Of a DNA stretch of 64,000 bases, positions 24,335-36,975 are shown piece after piece (within the stretch, counting starts at the first letter, position 1; each line of letters opens with the position of its first letter). Below the pieces are notes generated by a model that saw nothing but the letters and a program-made list of their open reading frames with translations, was not told the DNA's origin and ran no database searches. The DNA comes from Amborella trichopoda (Eukaryota > Streptophyta > Magnoliopsida > Amborellales > Amborellaceae). The DNA lies in NCBI RefSeq assembly GCF_000471905.2, contig NW_006494876.1, positions 584,827 through 648,826 on the forward strand, in the 5' to 3' direction. A program made the position numbers and the translations under genes.

Positions 24335-27300
24335 CTAGTCCTCATGATAATCAGTCTCATCGAAGATCTCCTCCTAAGGAAAAGATGACAACATCAAATT
24401 TGATGCAAAAGCCTAACATACGCACGAGAAAGAGAGAGAGAGAAACCTGCAGAAGCTCTTCAATAACATCTTCCATTGTAATAATGCCAACTGCTTCTTC
24501 TTGTTCAGTGACATTCGGAAGAGGGCTCTCATCGATGCGAAGGACATCTTGCAACGAATCCCTGGCCCACTTTTTGGGCCTTGGAGTCCCTCTATTTGAG
24601 TTTTGAGCATTGGCAGGAAAACTCTTCCATTTTTGCAGTGGCCTTTTGTTTTTGATAATTTTATTAGGGGTTTGTGCATCTCCAATGTCAATTTTCACAT
24701 CTTTCCCAGACTCTACGCACAAGCATTGAAAAAGAGGGTAGTAAATCATTAAATCATTTTCTGAAGGATCTCTGAAAACAAAAAAAAGGTTGCACAATAA
24801 TAATGAGCAGCAGCAAGTTTCGATTAATTGAGTTGAAAGCTTTTCAACTTGGGGAACTAAACGAGAAATGGGAAGTATACCATACAACTCTGGTGTATGC
24901 GACATTGTACACATCAGGGGTACCACTGTTTCTGGTGATATACGGTAGAGATTATTCATCCCAGAGTGGAAGTATGAAATTACCGTTAATCTCCAACATT
25001 CATACCTGGAGAATGGCCAGAGGTGCACCATTTTACCATAGACCAGAGGTGTGTGGTACACTTTTCCATGTAGACAAATTAAGCATAAAACTGTCTGGGT
25101 TTCTGAGAAATTTGGAGAAGCTAGACTAAGATTTGGATGATTACCATCAACTGGATTGTTACCCTCATCCACACCTGGCTCAATTTGCCTAATAACAACA
25201 GCCATATGACTGTGCCCCTTCTGGAATTCATTCAAAATATCATATAAAGGCATGTTCTCAGGAACCCTGCCATTACACAAGCAAAGAAAAAACAAAAAAA
25301 CAAGAAAAGGGCGTGAGCATTTACTTGTAATTGCATCTCTATCAAGTGCTCATAAAGCATGTTATCCAGCAGCCACGGTTTTTTTTTTCTTTTATTGGAG
25401 TGTTAAAGCAACCATATATTTAGGTTATAACAATGTTTGAAACCTTGGCGAGCCTGCTCAGACTCGCCCGAGTTACTCGGGCTTCACAAGGTGACGAGCC
25501 CGAAACCTCCCCAAACTCAGGGATATATATACTATATAACATACACAGTCCTCCCCCAAGTTTCGTACAAAGAGCAGTTTAAAGAGGAGAGAGGAAAAAA
25601 GAGGGGGTGGTTGGTTTGGAAATCCACTTCCCATTTTTTCTTCGTGTCTTCGATTTTGAACTTCAGTGCGATTTGAGCCCATTTTTTATGTATAGACTGA
25701 TTTCTACCGATAGATCAAATTTGAGAAAAACAATTAAACTTGATGGAAGCAGGAGATCAACGATTTCGGCCAAAATTTTCACCAATTTTCAAAATTTGCA
25801 ATTTCTTCACAACTGATGGTCAAATTTTTATGAAATTTCATCCCGAAGCCCATTTTTGAGTTCTTCATCCAATCATAGACTTGTTTGCCCCCACAACAAC
25901 ACAAAACTTTAGAATTTTTTGAGATTGTATTTCGTATTCACTATTCATTCAAAAATTCAAAGAGCTCAGATTCCCTAAACCTGAACTCGAAACCCAAAAC
26001 CAGTATAGGGATTTGAATGGACAAAGTTTTGACAGGAGTTGGTGGCATCGATTTGCATTGAGTGTGAAGATCTTGGAACCAAGTTTTTTATCAAAATTTT
26101 GGTTTTATCAAAATTTTGGATAAGTTTCTATTTTTTCACTTTAAATTCATAAAATTGCTTTATTTTTTATTTTTTAATAGTTTCAGTCAGTCAATAATTG
26201 TTTCAGTAGAGTAATTTATCTATTTTTACCTATTTCTCCCAATTTTTGGGCTTTTTGAGGGCCTTCTTGAAGTAGGCACGTGCTCGGGTAAGAGTCCTAA
26301 TGGGCTCACAAGAGTAACTAGGCCATGCCACAGGCCAAGTTCTGCGGCCAAGCCAAGTTCAAAAAAACTAGTTATAAATCTTAAATGCTAAAGTGAGCAA
26401 TACATGAATATCTTCTTTGCAAAATTAGGAACAAAATATGAATATCTTTCTTAGGAAAACATGATTATATGTAAAATTGCGTATCTGGATTGTTCTATTT
26501 TCACCCATTCGGCATATTTAAATTTGCAAACTAGAAGCCTCTAAGATAAGCAGGTCTACTGCAGAAAACTGACAACTGTAACAGAGGATCTGCACGCTAA
26601 TGCATCAACAATACAAGTTTTTTTTTTTCCAAAGCTGAGTGTCCTATGGAGCTCAGATTTGCATGACAAACATTTCCTTTTATGTCTCTCTGACTCCTAA
26701 AATGTGAAGGACAACTTCAGTTTGCTTTATTACATTGAAATCTATTATGTTCTCTATAAGGAAGTCATTGCAAGATTTCAGAAATAAGAAGAATGTAACC
26801 ACTGAAAAGCGCACTCTAAATCTGAAGGGGAATGAACATGTTTGAGCCTTTAGACCAATTATCAAGGATGGGGGCATGTATAAATTTCCAGCAAGGGTCT
26901 TGTGCATGAAGTTGGAGGAAGTTTAAACATATGGGAGAACAGTTTTAAAACTAAATCCATATATGTATTCATTTTAATCACTAAATCATTTAGAATTTCT
27001 ATCAAAAAACAAATAAATTTTCATCAATCACCCTACCATTCACTACACATTCATAAAATTCTATAAAATAATATCCAAGCATCCACATACATAATCCAAA
27101 ATCAAAATCTACCAAGAATTAGTAACAGGCTATTATCCTATTGAGCAGTCCCCAATCATATAAGCTTGAAGGAATTCCAAAAGTCTATATTATATGAGTT
27201 TCAAGAATCAACAAGACTTGGTTCTTCAAATAATTACGAGACAAACAGAGAACCATTATTAGTTAATAGGACAATAATATCTGCTACATCAAACTGGTGC

Positions 27301-30300
27301 ATATAGAATAAGAAATTAATAATGCATTACGATATGTTACATTAACTCAAGGAATCAAAATTCACTAGTCGTACTTACATGATCTACACAAGAGCATAAG
27401 AGGAGGAGTTTATTTGTTAAGGCACAGGGACAACGCAAACAATTAAAATCCAATATCATTTATATAGTACTATTCAAAACAGTCAGCATAAGATAAGCCT
27501 CGCTTCCCCCTTTCTTTCAATAACCCCAAGAATTGAATTGATCTAAAACACACATGCACTTTACTTGTGAAAGTATGAAATCCGTGATTAGAGACTTCAG
27601 AGATGCTACCATAATGAGGAATCCTCATTGAGGATAACCCCAAGAGTTTGTGAATAGTTGAACAGGAAGCACGCAAGGCAGGTAACCATGACAATAAAGG
27701 AAAAAAATTCAGAAAAATATGAGGGAAACTGTGCAACAAAAGCTCAAATAAATATCACAAGCAGTAAAATATAAGAAGTATCTTGTAAGACAATCAATCT
27801 AAAAACATAAACCTCTGTCATAAAATAAACAAGCAAACAGTTTGAACAGCCATCAGATTTGGTTCACTTCCCAAGAAATTAATAGTTGTGATTCATTTAG
27901 AGCTTGCCTGGAAAACATACCGAGGAATCTTTCGAATCGTTACACTTTTAACAGGTACTTCATCTGATGGGTGTATAGATAACAAATTTTTCACCTGCAA
28001 CCAATACAAGTACGGTAGTTCAAGAAATAACAGGCATAAAAAAAAAGGACATACTTATAGCACATTCAACGATTAAAACTTCAATAGTTCATGACACAAA
28101 ACTGATGCATGCAGATTAGGCATCTAAAGAATCAGCACTATCAATTTAACACTCACCAAGACAAGCCCAATTATGTTTGTAGGTTTATCATAATAGACAG
28201 GTACCCTGCTATGTCCTTTCTCTAGTATCAACTTCATCAAGTACCTGGATAATTCGAAACACATATTTGCATTTTGTCAGTGAGATATTCATCAAAGCGA
28301 TTCACCCATCCATCTCCAATCTTCACAAAGACTATGGACCGAGCAAAACATAGTGATCATCATACATATCAAGCTTGGCATTAATATCAATTGCAAACGT
28401 TTCAGATATAGGAGTCATTGCATCTCTGGCCTTTTTCGCTGAAAGCTCAAGGGCTCCCGTTATGATTGTCGTCTCATCATGTGTCAGTTCTCCACCTTTT
28501 CCAGCCTGCTTATGAGTCAATAAAGGCATGCAGCTTAAAAGCCATCAAATGAAACCACCTCATATATATTTTGCTAGGACCGCCCATGTCAAATGGCATC
28601 CAGCCAAATGAAATTTAGGTAAAATAATTTATCATTTAAAAAAAATAAAAGAGTTTTGGCAACCCAAGTGAAATATGACTAGCATTTCCAAAGTTGGCAT
28701 GAGCTAAAGTAGACAAATCATATTTCCTAATGCCTGCACATGCACACAGACTCACAGTGACACACTGACACAAACAAAATACTAAAACTATAATAATCAT
28801 TTGCACAATGCCAAGTACCTAGTTCAATAAGAATGTGTCTTGATCTTATTTTGCCATTTAGGTATTGTTTGCTCTAGATCTTTCTGGGAGAAATGGATTT
28901 AAGCATAAAACTAAATGTGCAATGATTAGAGAAGCTCAGTAGGCTAACATACTACTAGCATGGCAGCTTTTGCAACGACCACAAATTGGACACAAAAAGC
29001 CAAAATATATGTTTCCAAAATTTAATGCATCAGTAATTCTAACTCAACTACTTCCCCATACAGCATATTATCATGTCTCTTGGAGACTAATGAAAAAAAA
29101 AAAATGAAGTAAAAACTACTAATTTAATAACCCAAGAGCTTTCCTGTTAGATTTAGAGTGATCAAGAAGGGCATGCTGGGTATGCAGAATAATCACTATC
29201 GTGGGGCATAGCCAAAAACATAAGCATTAATGAGGGTTCACAATAAAGAAAAGGAAAAGAAAAACGAGGGAATTCAGCTTAGGACTCCAAGATTCCTTTC
29301 AAAGTTAAAGATTACTGAAGAGAGTATATCAATATACCTCATTCCCGTGCAGGTCAACAAGCGCTTTCAACTCAGCCCTACGAAAAAGTGCAACATGTCC
29401 CTCCCCCAACAAATAGTCCAAAAGCTAAGTAAACAATAGAAAGAAAAAAGATATTACCAATCAGCAAACTATGGAAACTCATAGACCATTAAAAAGAATC
29501 ACTATGTACAATACTCTCTCTAAGCTGAACAGTGGACATAGCAAATATTTCCTTACTTAAGCATTTGCATGGTTAAATATTAGAATGGTCAAATCACCTT
29601 ACCTAAAACATTATATAACTCAAAAAGCACAAAAAGAAAAAAAAAATGAATACAACCATGACTTTTAGGCATTTAAGCATTTTACCCAAGCTGGAAACTT
29701 GGACATAGAACACAAATTTAAGAACTATAGGTATTACCTTGCTTATTGGATAAGCAACTGGAAAGCAGATCCAAACAAGCACACTGACCATCGGTGCTAC
29801 TGCTGCCCCAATTGCTAAACCATAGCGTGAACATACAGACTGTGGTATGATCTGCTTGTAAATCATAGAAATACAAGGATTAATCATTTTAACAACTATA
29901 AAAAAAAAAAAGGAATTCACATGAATCCACCGCTACTCACACGTGCACACGAATGCATACCCACACACACATGCACGCAAAACATAAGAATATTCTGATG
30001 TGCACACACATCATTAACATAGACTTTCCGTTATAAAAACAACGTTTGCTGCTCATTTGTGGCTGCTTTTACTCCCAATTTTTTTTTGAAAGATGACCAA
30101 ATCCCAATTCAAAAATAAGCAGAAAACAAATGTCATTCAACAAACAGATTTCATTCAGCAATGAGCACCCAAAATAATATGTAAACAAATTTCATTAAGC
30201 AAGCAACCCAGGCTACTATGACCACACAGCACCATCTTGGGTTGTTTTGCCCCATAAAAATCAAACCATTGAGTTCCTAAAGGAGACCTTAGGTTAAGAG

Positions 30301-31918
30301 CATTATACCACATGCAGACATCAAAAGAATCCATATACATATATATACCCATGTGGGCAAGCACACAAACACACATGCGTGCACGCACCTGCACAAGCAC
30401 ACAGGGGCACAAACCCACACACACACGCCAAAAAAAAAAAAGACAGAGATGTATATGTATGTAGCACTGTATAACATGAACCAAGTTAAGGCAACCACAC
30501 CTCACCAAACATAAGTATCAATGTCACCGATATCAATACAGCACCCAATGCAGAAGTAAGACCATCAAGAAATATTGGGAGTGCCTGCACCATGGAATAG
30601 TGGAATTACATTCAAGAGGACAATTTCATATTGGTTGAGAGGGCATACTAACTCAGAAGTTCCAACCAAACTCCTACCTCCATAGCAGCAGCATTGCAAA
30701 TAAGAAGTGTGCAAAGCAACAAGTGTTGCCTTTTTACAACAGGCAATATCTTCGCTGCCAGTACAAGGAAGAAAATTATGATTATTTGGTATCTGAGGCA
30801 TAAAAGGAACCACATTAAACAGCTTCTTGATCAAACAAAAACAGCAAGAAAATTTTAACGGAAAAATTAATGGGGTGATAGAGAGAGAGAAAGAGGGAAT
30901 AAAAATCCATGAAAGTAGCATTGAGCAGATCCAACCCATTAAATCTAAGACTTCTTGAAAAAACATAAAAATAAAATAAAATAAATAAAAAAAGATCTTC
31001 AAAACTTTCAGAAAAAATCACAATATCAATATATTCCATGAACAATACGCTTGCAATAAATTTTAAGGGATGAAGAACATCAGCTTCAACTGGTAAGTCC
31101 ACAACTTAATCAAGAACTTAGAAACTCTGTGAACATTGAGAAATTTTGCTCCTCACATTTGGAAGAGAGCAGGCCTGATCAATTCAACAAGCACATGAAC
31201 TAAAAATCGAAACCATCCATCTGAACAAGTGTTTAAGCATTCACAGCAGGTATGCAAAGCGCTTAGTTGGAGCTAATAATTGGAACTAATAACAGAATTA
31301 TGAGCCAGATCGTCCATTTAAACAATGAAATTGTCACTATATAGAAGAACTAGGTTGAATCAAGCGAAGAATAACCAACAGTTCATCTCCAAATCCAAAA
31401 GCCAAGGTAATAGTTCATTAAGTTTCATTTTAAAAAAATTAGAAATTCATAGAAGCAAAAAACGCATTTTAATAAACAGTTGTAAGAACATGGCTCAAGA
31501 GCATATATAAAGAAATAGAACATCAGCAAAGCAAAATCTGAGGACACCAAGAGAGCAAAAAGCAAAATTGGAGCACCCCAAGAGAAAAATGAAGGAAACT
31601 CCTTCAAAGATACAAGATTAGCAGCTTGAGTTTACATAATATGCCGAAAGAGTTCATTACGTAATTATTAAGATTTAATTTAGAAAATATTAATTTTGGA
31701 GAGACCGAGATAGAAAGAGAGAGAGAGAGGGAGATGATACCTGCGTGCTTCCTATCCTTAGGCGTCCCAGACTTCGCGAGAACCTCAAGATCAACCAGGC
31801 TAAGAGACATTAACCCTAGAGTGAGACCAGACATCAAACCAGCAAACAAGACGAGCAAAACAACCACCGCAATGTATATGAAGAAATCAGGCTTGCAACA
31901 ACGATGGTCAGCCGCCAT
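24335..31918 (-). CDS. DUF21/CBS-domain membrane protein (CNNM/CorC type), 11 exons, 422 aa
   Basis: Coding exons, from start to stop on the minus strand: 31918-31741, 30754-30678, 30584-30501, 29851-29738, 29424-29338, 28505-28366, 28244-28157, 27994-27921, 25266-25145, 24712-24447, 24373-24335. All junctions are GT-AG and every phase joins, giving 422 codons. That is close to the length I recall for the Arabidopsis DUF21 proteins At2g14520/At4g33700, which also share the start pattern and the [18 protein letters not shown] segment. The DUF21 domain (about residues 12-190) has hydrophobic segments near 13-35, 68-90, 98-113 and 135-150, and the [13 protein letters not shown] motif across exons 3/4. 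Then come [14 protein letters not shown] and a first CBS region with [10 protein letters not shown]. The second CBS region contains [20 protein letters not shown] and ends [23 protein letters not shown]/CorC relatives are linked to Mg2+ efflux or homeostasis; that role here is by family. Frame intact and likely functional. Confidence 0.95.
24713..25144 (-). other. Intron 9 of the DUF21/CBS gene, in phase and stop-free
   Basis: 432 bases, exactly 144 codons, bounded by GT (after GTTGATG) and AG (before AGTCTGGG). Reading through from exon 9 into exon 10 gives no stop, so retention would insert 144 residues between the two CBS regions without changing the downstream frame. The inserted peptide shows no recognised domain. 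Confidence 0.85.
25267..27920 (-). other. Large intron 8 with inserted repeat debris
   Basis: 2654 bases, the longest intron of this gene. The section from about 25425 to 26340 has a distinct base composition, opening with 'caatgtttgaaaccttggcg' and with GAGCCCGA/GGGCTC words near both ends ('gcacgtgctcgggtaagag' near 26276). It is probably a transposable-element insertion, but I could not define matching ends. Nothing coding is supported. Confidence 0.5.
30755..31740 (-). other. Intron 1 of the DUF21/CBS gene
   Basis: 986 bases, donor GTATCA after GCACGCAG and acceptor CTGGCAG before CGAAGATA. Short ORFs inside it are spurious. Confidence 0.9.
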
Positions 31919-32099
31919 TTCTGCAAACCTCCCCCCACAGTAAAAAGAACCCTAAAAACCGAAAACCTTCGAACCAGTATCAAACACTTGGGCTGGCTTA
32001 AACTAGCCCCGTCCGGTCTTTGAGCTTGTCTCCCTCTTGTTAGACGCGATTATTCTGATTCTTTCCACCGTTTTTCAACACAGTGATTCAGTTTCTTTA

Positions 32100-32390
32100 C
32101 AGAGACAAATGTCATATTTTTAGAGAGAGAGTCGCGATTTCTCTAGACAATCCAGGACCATGGGAATTAGCCTATTTCTAGAGAGAGAGAGAGAGGAAGA
32201 GAGAGATTATCCGCGTCTGATGGAGAATAGGGAGTGATAGATTTTAAGAGAGAGAGAAGAGAGGGCTGCAGAAGCAGAAATGGGTAACTTAATTTAGAGA
32301 GAGAGAGAGAGAGAGCAGTTCGATTCCTAGAGAGAGATCAGACATGGAGTTCGTATTTTAGAGAAAGAAAGAGAGGAGATGCTGCATTTT
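32100..32390 (-). promoter_or_regulatory. GA/CT-rich 5' leader or promoter-proximal region of the DUF21/CBS gene
   Basis: Five separate GAGAGA tracts on the + strand (CTCTCT on the gene strand) lie 180-470 bases upstream of the start codon. CT-rich stretches are common in plant 5' UTRs and core promoters ('Y patch'). The transcription start cannot be placed from sequence alone. Confidence 0.45.
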
Positions 32391-32500
32391 CGTATGGAAA
32401 AGTGACAGGTAGGAATGTCGGTGACTTGCACGTAAAAGTGGGATTAATTTTATCTTATTTCCTTGCCGAAACTTTTCGACGTACAAGGCCTAAATTACCG

Positions 32501-32646
32501 GCACAAAAATATTATAGTAAGGAACTTGACCTAAAAACAAGTGGAAGTGAACAATGATATATATATATATGATCTGATGTGAATTTTCCCGCACAAAAAT
32601 ATTATAGTAAGGAACTTGACCTAAAAACAAGTGGAAGTGAACAATG

Positions 32647-32677
<31 letters not shown>

Positions 32678-32693
32678 CTGATGTGAATTTTCC
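32501..32693. repeat. Tandem duplication of about 90-103 bp containing (TA)n
   Basis: 'gcacaaaaatattatagtaa' begins at 32501 and again at 32591. Both units continue identically to 'gatctgatgtgaattttccc', and the second has a longer TA run. Lies about 580 bases upstream of the DUF21/CBS start codon. Confidence 0.95.
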
Positions 32694-32800
32694 CACCAAT
32701 AAAATTTTGATAGGAAATTTTGCCCAAAAATCTCTTAAAAAGGAACTGAAAATTTTAAGCATGAGTAATGTAATGTTGAATTTACAAGTCTCTTTAAGAA

Positions 32801-33187
32801 GGGTGCGGTTTCTAGAAGGTTGCTACTTTAAACAATTCAATTAAAGCGCACTTCTAAATTTTATGAATGTAATTTCGTTGTAAAGTATTTTTAAAATTAT
32901 TTTAAAAATTATTTTCATATCTAAATTAGAAAATTTAAAACTTCAAAAATGGTTAAAATCAAGTAGATCTATAAATATGAAAATCTGGAAAATGAACGGT
33001 TTAAATAATGTGTTACAAAATGCACTATTCTTGGGACTCAAAAACATTTTTTTTAATATTCATACATATCAATGTTGAGATGGTCAATTAGAGGGTTTTT
33101 CAACATTAAAACAACCTTGCAGATAGATTTTTGAGGTGCATATGTGAATCTACATTTTAAGGTTGCAACCTTATATAAACTTTTCCC
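32801..33187 (+). mobile_element. Mutator-like MITE, palindrome type B, copy B3 (about 387 bp)
   Basis: Left end 'gggtgcggtttctagaagg' and right end 'aaggttgcaaccttatata' then 'aacttttccc'. Flanking 9-mers 'ctttaagaa' (32792-32800) and 'ctttaaaaa' (33187-33195, overlapping the last C of the element) agree at 8 of 9 bases. The interior shares 'caagtagatctataaa' with copy B2. Confidence 0.88.
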
Positions 33188-33813
33188 TTTAAAAATGAGT
33201 CAATTAATCATGAGTGATATTGAATTTAGTTATAGGCTTTAAAACAAGGGCACGTGTATTACACTCTCTTGCGCCATGCCAACTTTGGCCCTTGCCCAGC
33301 CCTAATCCCCATAGGCTAGTTTAAGGGTCTGGTCAAAAATAAATAAATAAAAAAATAGGAAGAAAAACATGAAATAGACAGTCAAGCTAGGGCAAACCGA
33401 GCCGTCATAGGCCTAGCCCAGCCCTTGGGTTGTAGTTTGTTTTAGGAACAAGGTGGCCCATTGTCAGCCCTAGTTTTACATTTCTCCCTCAGTCAAAAGT
33501 CTTAATTAGGAGGAATTTTCCAATTTGAAATCTTAAGAATCATTGCATGATTATTTTTTAAATAAAAATTTTGAAATTTGAGCTTCTAACGCTTGTATCT
33601 CACCCTTTAATAATTAGATGGTCTCTATTCAACCTTGAGACCTTTTCTTCTTTTTTTTCCAAAGTGTGTAGAGGGTGCAATAGGATTTTTTGTTTTTTTT
33701 TTTATTGAGATCGAGCCTAAAGAGGCTATATCTCCAAGGTCCTAAAATTAATCCTGGGTGACTTAGGATTCTACCTGAGGGAATCAATGCACAGTATACT
33801 CCAGAGGGAGTAT
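33188..33813. other. Unassigned stretch between two MITEs
   Basis: No gene. 33270-33480 contains repeated 'agcccagccctt/cctagcccagccc' words that may be a decayed transposon end. Confidence 0.3.
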
Positions 33814-33822
33814 AATATCTTT

Positions 33823-34202
33823 GGGTGTGGTTTGTATAGAGTCCATGCTCTAAGCAATCAAATTTGAGCCTATCTTCAAATAGTGTCGAGAAAGTGATTT
33901 CAATACTGGAAATCTTTGTGATAGCCTTAAAATACATTTTATCTTTAATTATAAAATTTAAAACTTCAAAAATAGTGTAGATCGAGCTAATATATGACAA
34001 CTTGAAAATCTTGAAAATTGACGGTCCAAAAACGCACAACAAGATACACTATTACTTGAAATCCATATTTTTCTCATGTACATGCATCATGATGTCGAGA
34101 TAATCAATTTAAGGATATTTGTTAATCAAAACTTCTTCTTAAATTTTTGCGGTGAGCTCTAATTTGATTGTTTAGAGCTTCGGCTCTATATAAACTTTTT
34201 CC
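33823..34202 (+). mobile_element. Mutator-like MITE, palindrome type A, copy A3 (380 bp)
   Basis: Starts 'gggtgtggtttgtatagag' and ends 'agagcttcggctctatata' then 'aactttttcc'. The flanking 9-mer 'aatatcttt' is perfect (33814-33822 and 34203-34211). Non-coding. Confidence 0.92.
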
Positions 34203-34404
34203 AATATCTTTTGGCTTAAAAACAAACTTGCGTAGGTGGAGTGCAAGCAAAGGCAATTGACGGATAGCCTATCAACCGTATTTTCGATGAATCCAATCGG
34301 ACGGCTGGTGGTATAATCGACTAGTTGCTTATATTGTTTCTAAAGTAACTTATTTGAAGCATGTGAATGATCGCTAGCCAATTCAAATTGGAAATCGGCA
34401 ATCA

Positions 34405-34481
34405 ACATCGGATTCCTCGGCTTCGATCTTTGGCAGAATCAGTCAGATTCCTCGGCTTCGATCTTTGGCAGAATCAGTCAC
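34405..34481. repeat. 35-36 bp direct duplication
   Basis: 'gattcctcggcttcgatctt' followed by 'tggcagaatcagtca' occurs twice head to tail. Confidence 0.9.
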
Positions 34482-35920
34482 ATGCACCGCTTAGTTCTCA
34501 ATTCTATGAGAGACTCAGGTGACTCCATTACTAGAATTGGAGATCCAAATCAAAGAATCAGATTCCTGCCTAATTCAATTTTTCAATTTTTTATTTTTGA
34601 ATGTCCGTTTTACCTGAATAATTCGATTTATCTAGATCAGAATCATCAAGATCAAGTACAGTGGAGGTCCGACCCAACACTTTTTGTATTTAAAACACCA
34701 TTTTGAAACACTTACTGTATTTAAAACACCATTTTGAAACACTAATTGTATGGGAAGAAGGTTGTAGGCTAATAAGGGGAGCGCACATGAAGTTATGAGC
34801 CCAAATCACAAAAATGGCATATGAATAGTTTCCTAAGTTTATATGGAGTTGTTTGGTGGATCAAGTGTTATACGTCATTTTTGACGTACTTACATCCATG
34901 GTGCAAATAAGGAGAGAGCTAGTGACAACCTGGTTCTGCCAGTGTCTAAAGATATTGAAAGAAAGACTAATGCGATCTTGTCGGGGAATATATTTTTTTA
35001 TTTTTCTTCTTTGTACCTATTTTCTTTTCTTTTTCTTTTCTTTTGGCAAATATCACTTACAAACAATCTTATTTCAATAATTCTTGCTTCAAAGAAAATT
35101 AAACTAACAAATCCAATATCTTAAAAACCTTGATGTCATTAAACCAATTTCCTTTAAACAAAGAAAATATCCACAGTTCATATGCTTGGGAATATAAAGA
35201 CAATATAATTAAATATGGGAAGAAACAAAACGATAGTGCCGGATATTCCTCAACCGGACTTATTACATCCCACACCGAATCACCACCATCCGATGGCGTA
35301 GGATCAACTATCAACCTTCAATCTCAATTAGGAAAACAAGTTTAAGCTAAACCCACTAAGGGAATTATGAACTCCTTTATCACAAATCTCAAACTCTTAG
35401 GCGAATCCCCGTAGCAACCTAGTTTGAAAAAGATGGATTATCTTTTTGCTTCACCCTAAAACCCTTAGGCATAAATTCATAGTTGAGAGATAGTTGAGAG
35501 ATGAGAGAGAGAAAAACTCCATTGCCTAAACCCTTAGGCTTTTTCACAATGTGGGAGAGAGATATCTCAAAGATGGGAGAGTGGGGCATGCCCCCTTTTG
35601 GGCTTTCATGAGAGAGAGAAACTTTTATTAAGAGAGAAATAAAAAGATAAAATGTAGAGATTTTGGATACAGACAATCCTTTTTTTATTGGTTTTGAACA
35701 ATATTAGGGTTTCTTAGGGCTTTCCTTGGCTTGCCTCTTGAATATGAACCATTGATCATAGGTGACTTGTGGGATGAGAGATTTGAGTCCTCCATTCCAT
35801 AGATGGGGCATCCATATTATGGAATGTGCTATAACATTTCCTAAACCATTTTCCCATCAATAGAAATTAAATAAAATAATTCTAAATATAATATTGAGCA
35901 TACCAAGATAACGCACAAGC
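34482..35920. other. Unassigned stretch left of the Copia-like repeat pair
   Basis: No supported gene. 35440-35640 has several 'gagagatgagagagag' runs and two 'aaacccttaggc' words. It may be the outer part of the adjacent LTR. Confidence 0.3.
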
Positions 35921-36975
35921 CTTCTCATGCTTTCAAAAAATCTATTCAAAGCTTCCTCAAGCCAATACCTTTCCAAAACACATAGCAACTTAGCATATAA
36001 GCGAAAATCATTTATCACGAAAATCAGCCACCCATGAGAGGATCTCATGGGCCCCACCAACTAAGCAATGATTGGCCCATGTGCACAATAGGCCCCCATA
36101 CAATTTTAAATATTTTTAAAACTCAATAAAATAATTTTAAAATTTATTTGAATATTTAAATTAATGTAAAATCAACATCTCTAATTTTATAAATCGAAAT
36201 TAGATAAATAAAATATCCAGAGATCTAGAAAATTTCAAATAATAATTCTAAAACCATATATATCATAAAACAAGTATCATTAAATTTATTAGATGAGAAA
36301 ATAATATATATGATATAAGAATTAAATCAATCAGACATTGGGGCACTCCACCTTCAACTGTGGACTATAGACTACACTTGTTTTGTCAAACTGATAGTGT
36401 TTCCCATGACCCACAGTCCATGCAGGGGCTCATTAGTGGGTCACTAAAGTCTGGTCGATCAACCAAAGGGTCGTAATCACTTTCTGTGGATTTCAGGTTC
36501 TCTCTTAGAGACGGGTCAAGGTCACATAGACCTGATGCGACCACAGTTCTTATGACACATAGGGGTATATCTCACACATACATACGCTTCACCTTGAAAT
36601 GTGATTTTCTTTTCTAGAACGGTTTATCAATACGCATGTCGTGCGATGGTATATGGATGAGGCTTTGGCTTCCGTTTCTGAAGGCAACCATCACACACAA
36701 GGATCACACTGTCCTTCGGCTCACTCATCCGGGTATACTTCGATCTCATCAAGGGATGACCCATTAGAACCCTTATCGATTTATACTATATGCCCAGGTA
36801 ACATTGGTTTTTTCCAACCAACTGGCCTAAACCGTTAAGTATTGTCTGATATCAGCAAACATTGTTTGCTTAGTATAGTTCACGAGGGACTACACTCCCA
36901 CTGAATTCATGTTCTACTATATTATTTCATTTTAAAAGTACTCATAAGGCCTTTAATGGACACACTCACCCAACA
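35921..36975 (-). mobile_element. LTR-like direct repeat (left copy) of a minus-strand Copia-like element
   Basis: From 'cttctcatgcttt' to 'cacactcacccaaca' this block matches 40374-41458 in the same orientation across its whole length. On the minus strand it begins TGTTGGGTGAGTGTG, and just upstream of that start (36976-36990) is 'aagggcaagtggtaga', which looks like the polypurine tract of plant Copia elements. I therefore read it as the 3' LTR of a minus-strand element. The distal end (near 35921) may extend further left. Confidence 0.7.

Noticed and set aside
24803-25129. 108-codon ORF on the + strand
   Set aside because: Lies antisense inside intron 9 of the DUF21/CBS gene and has no recognisable domain; it reflects the low stop density of that intron.
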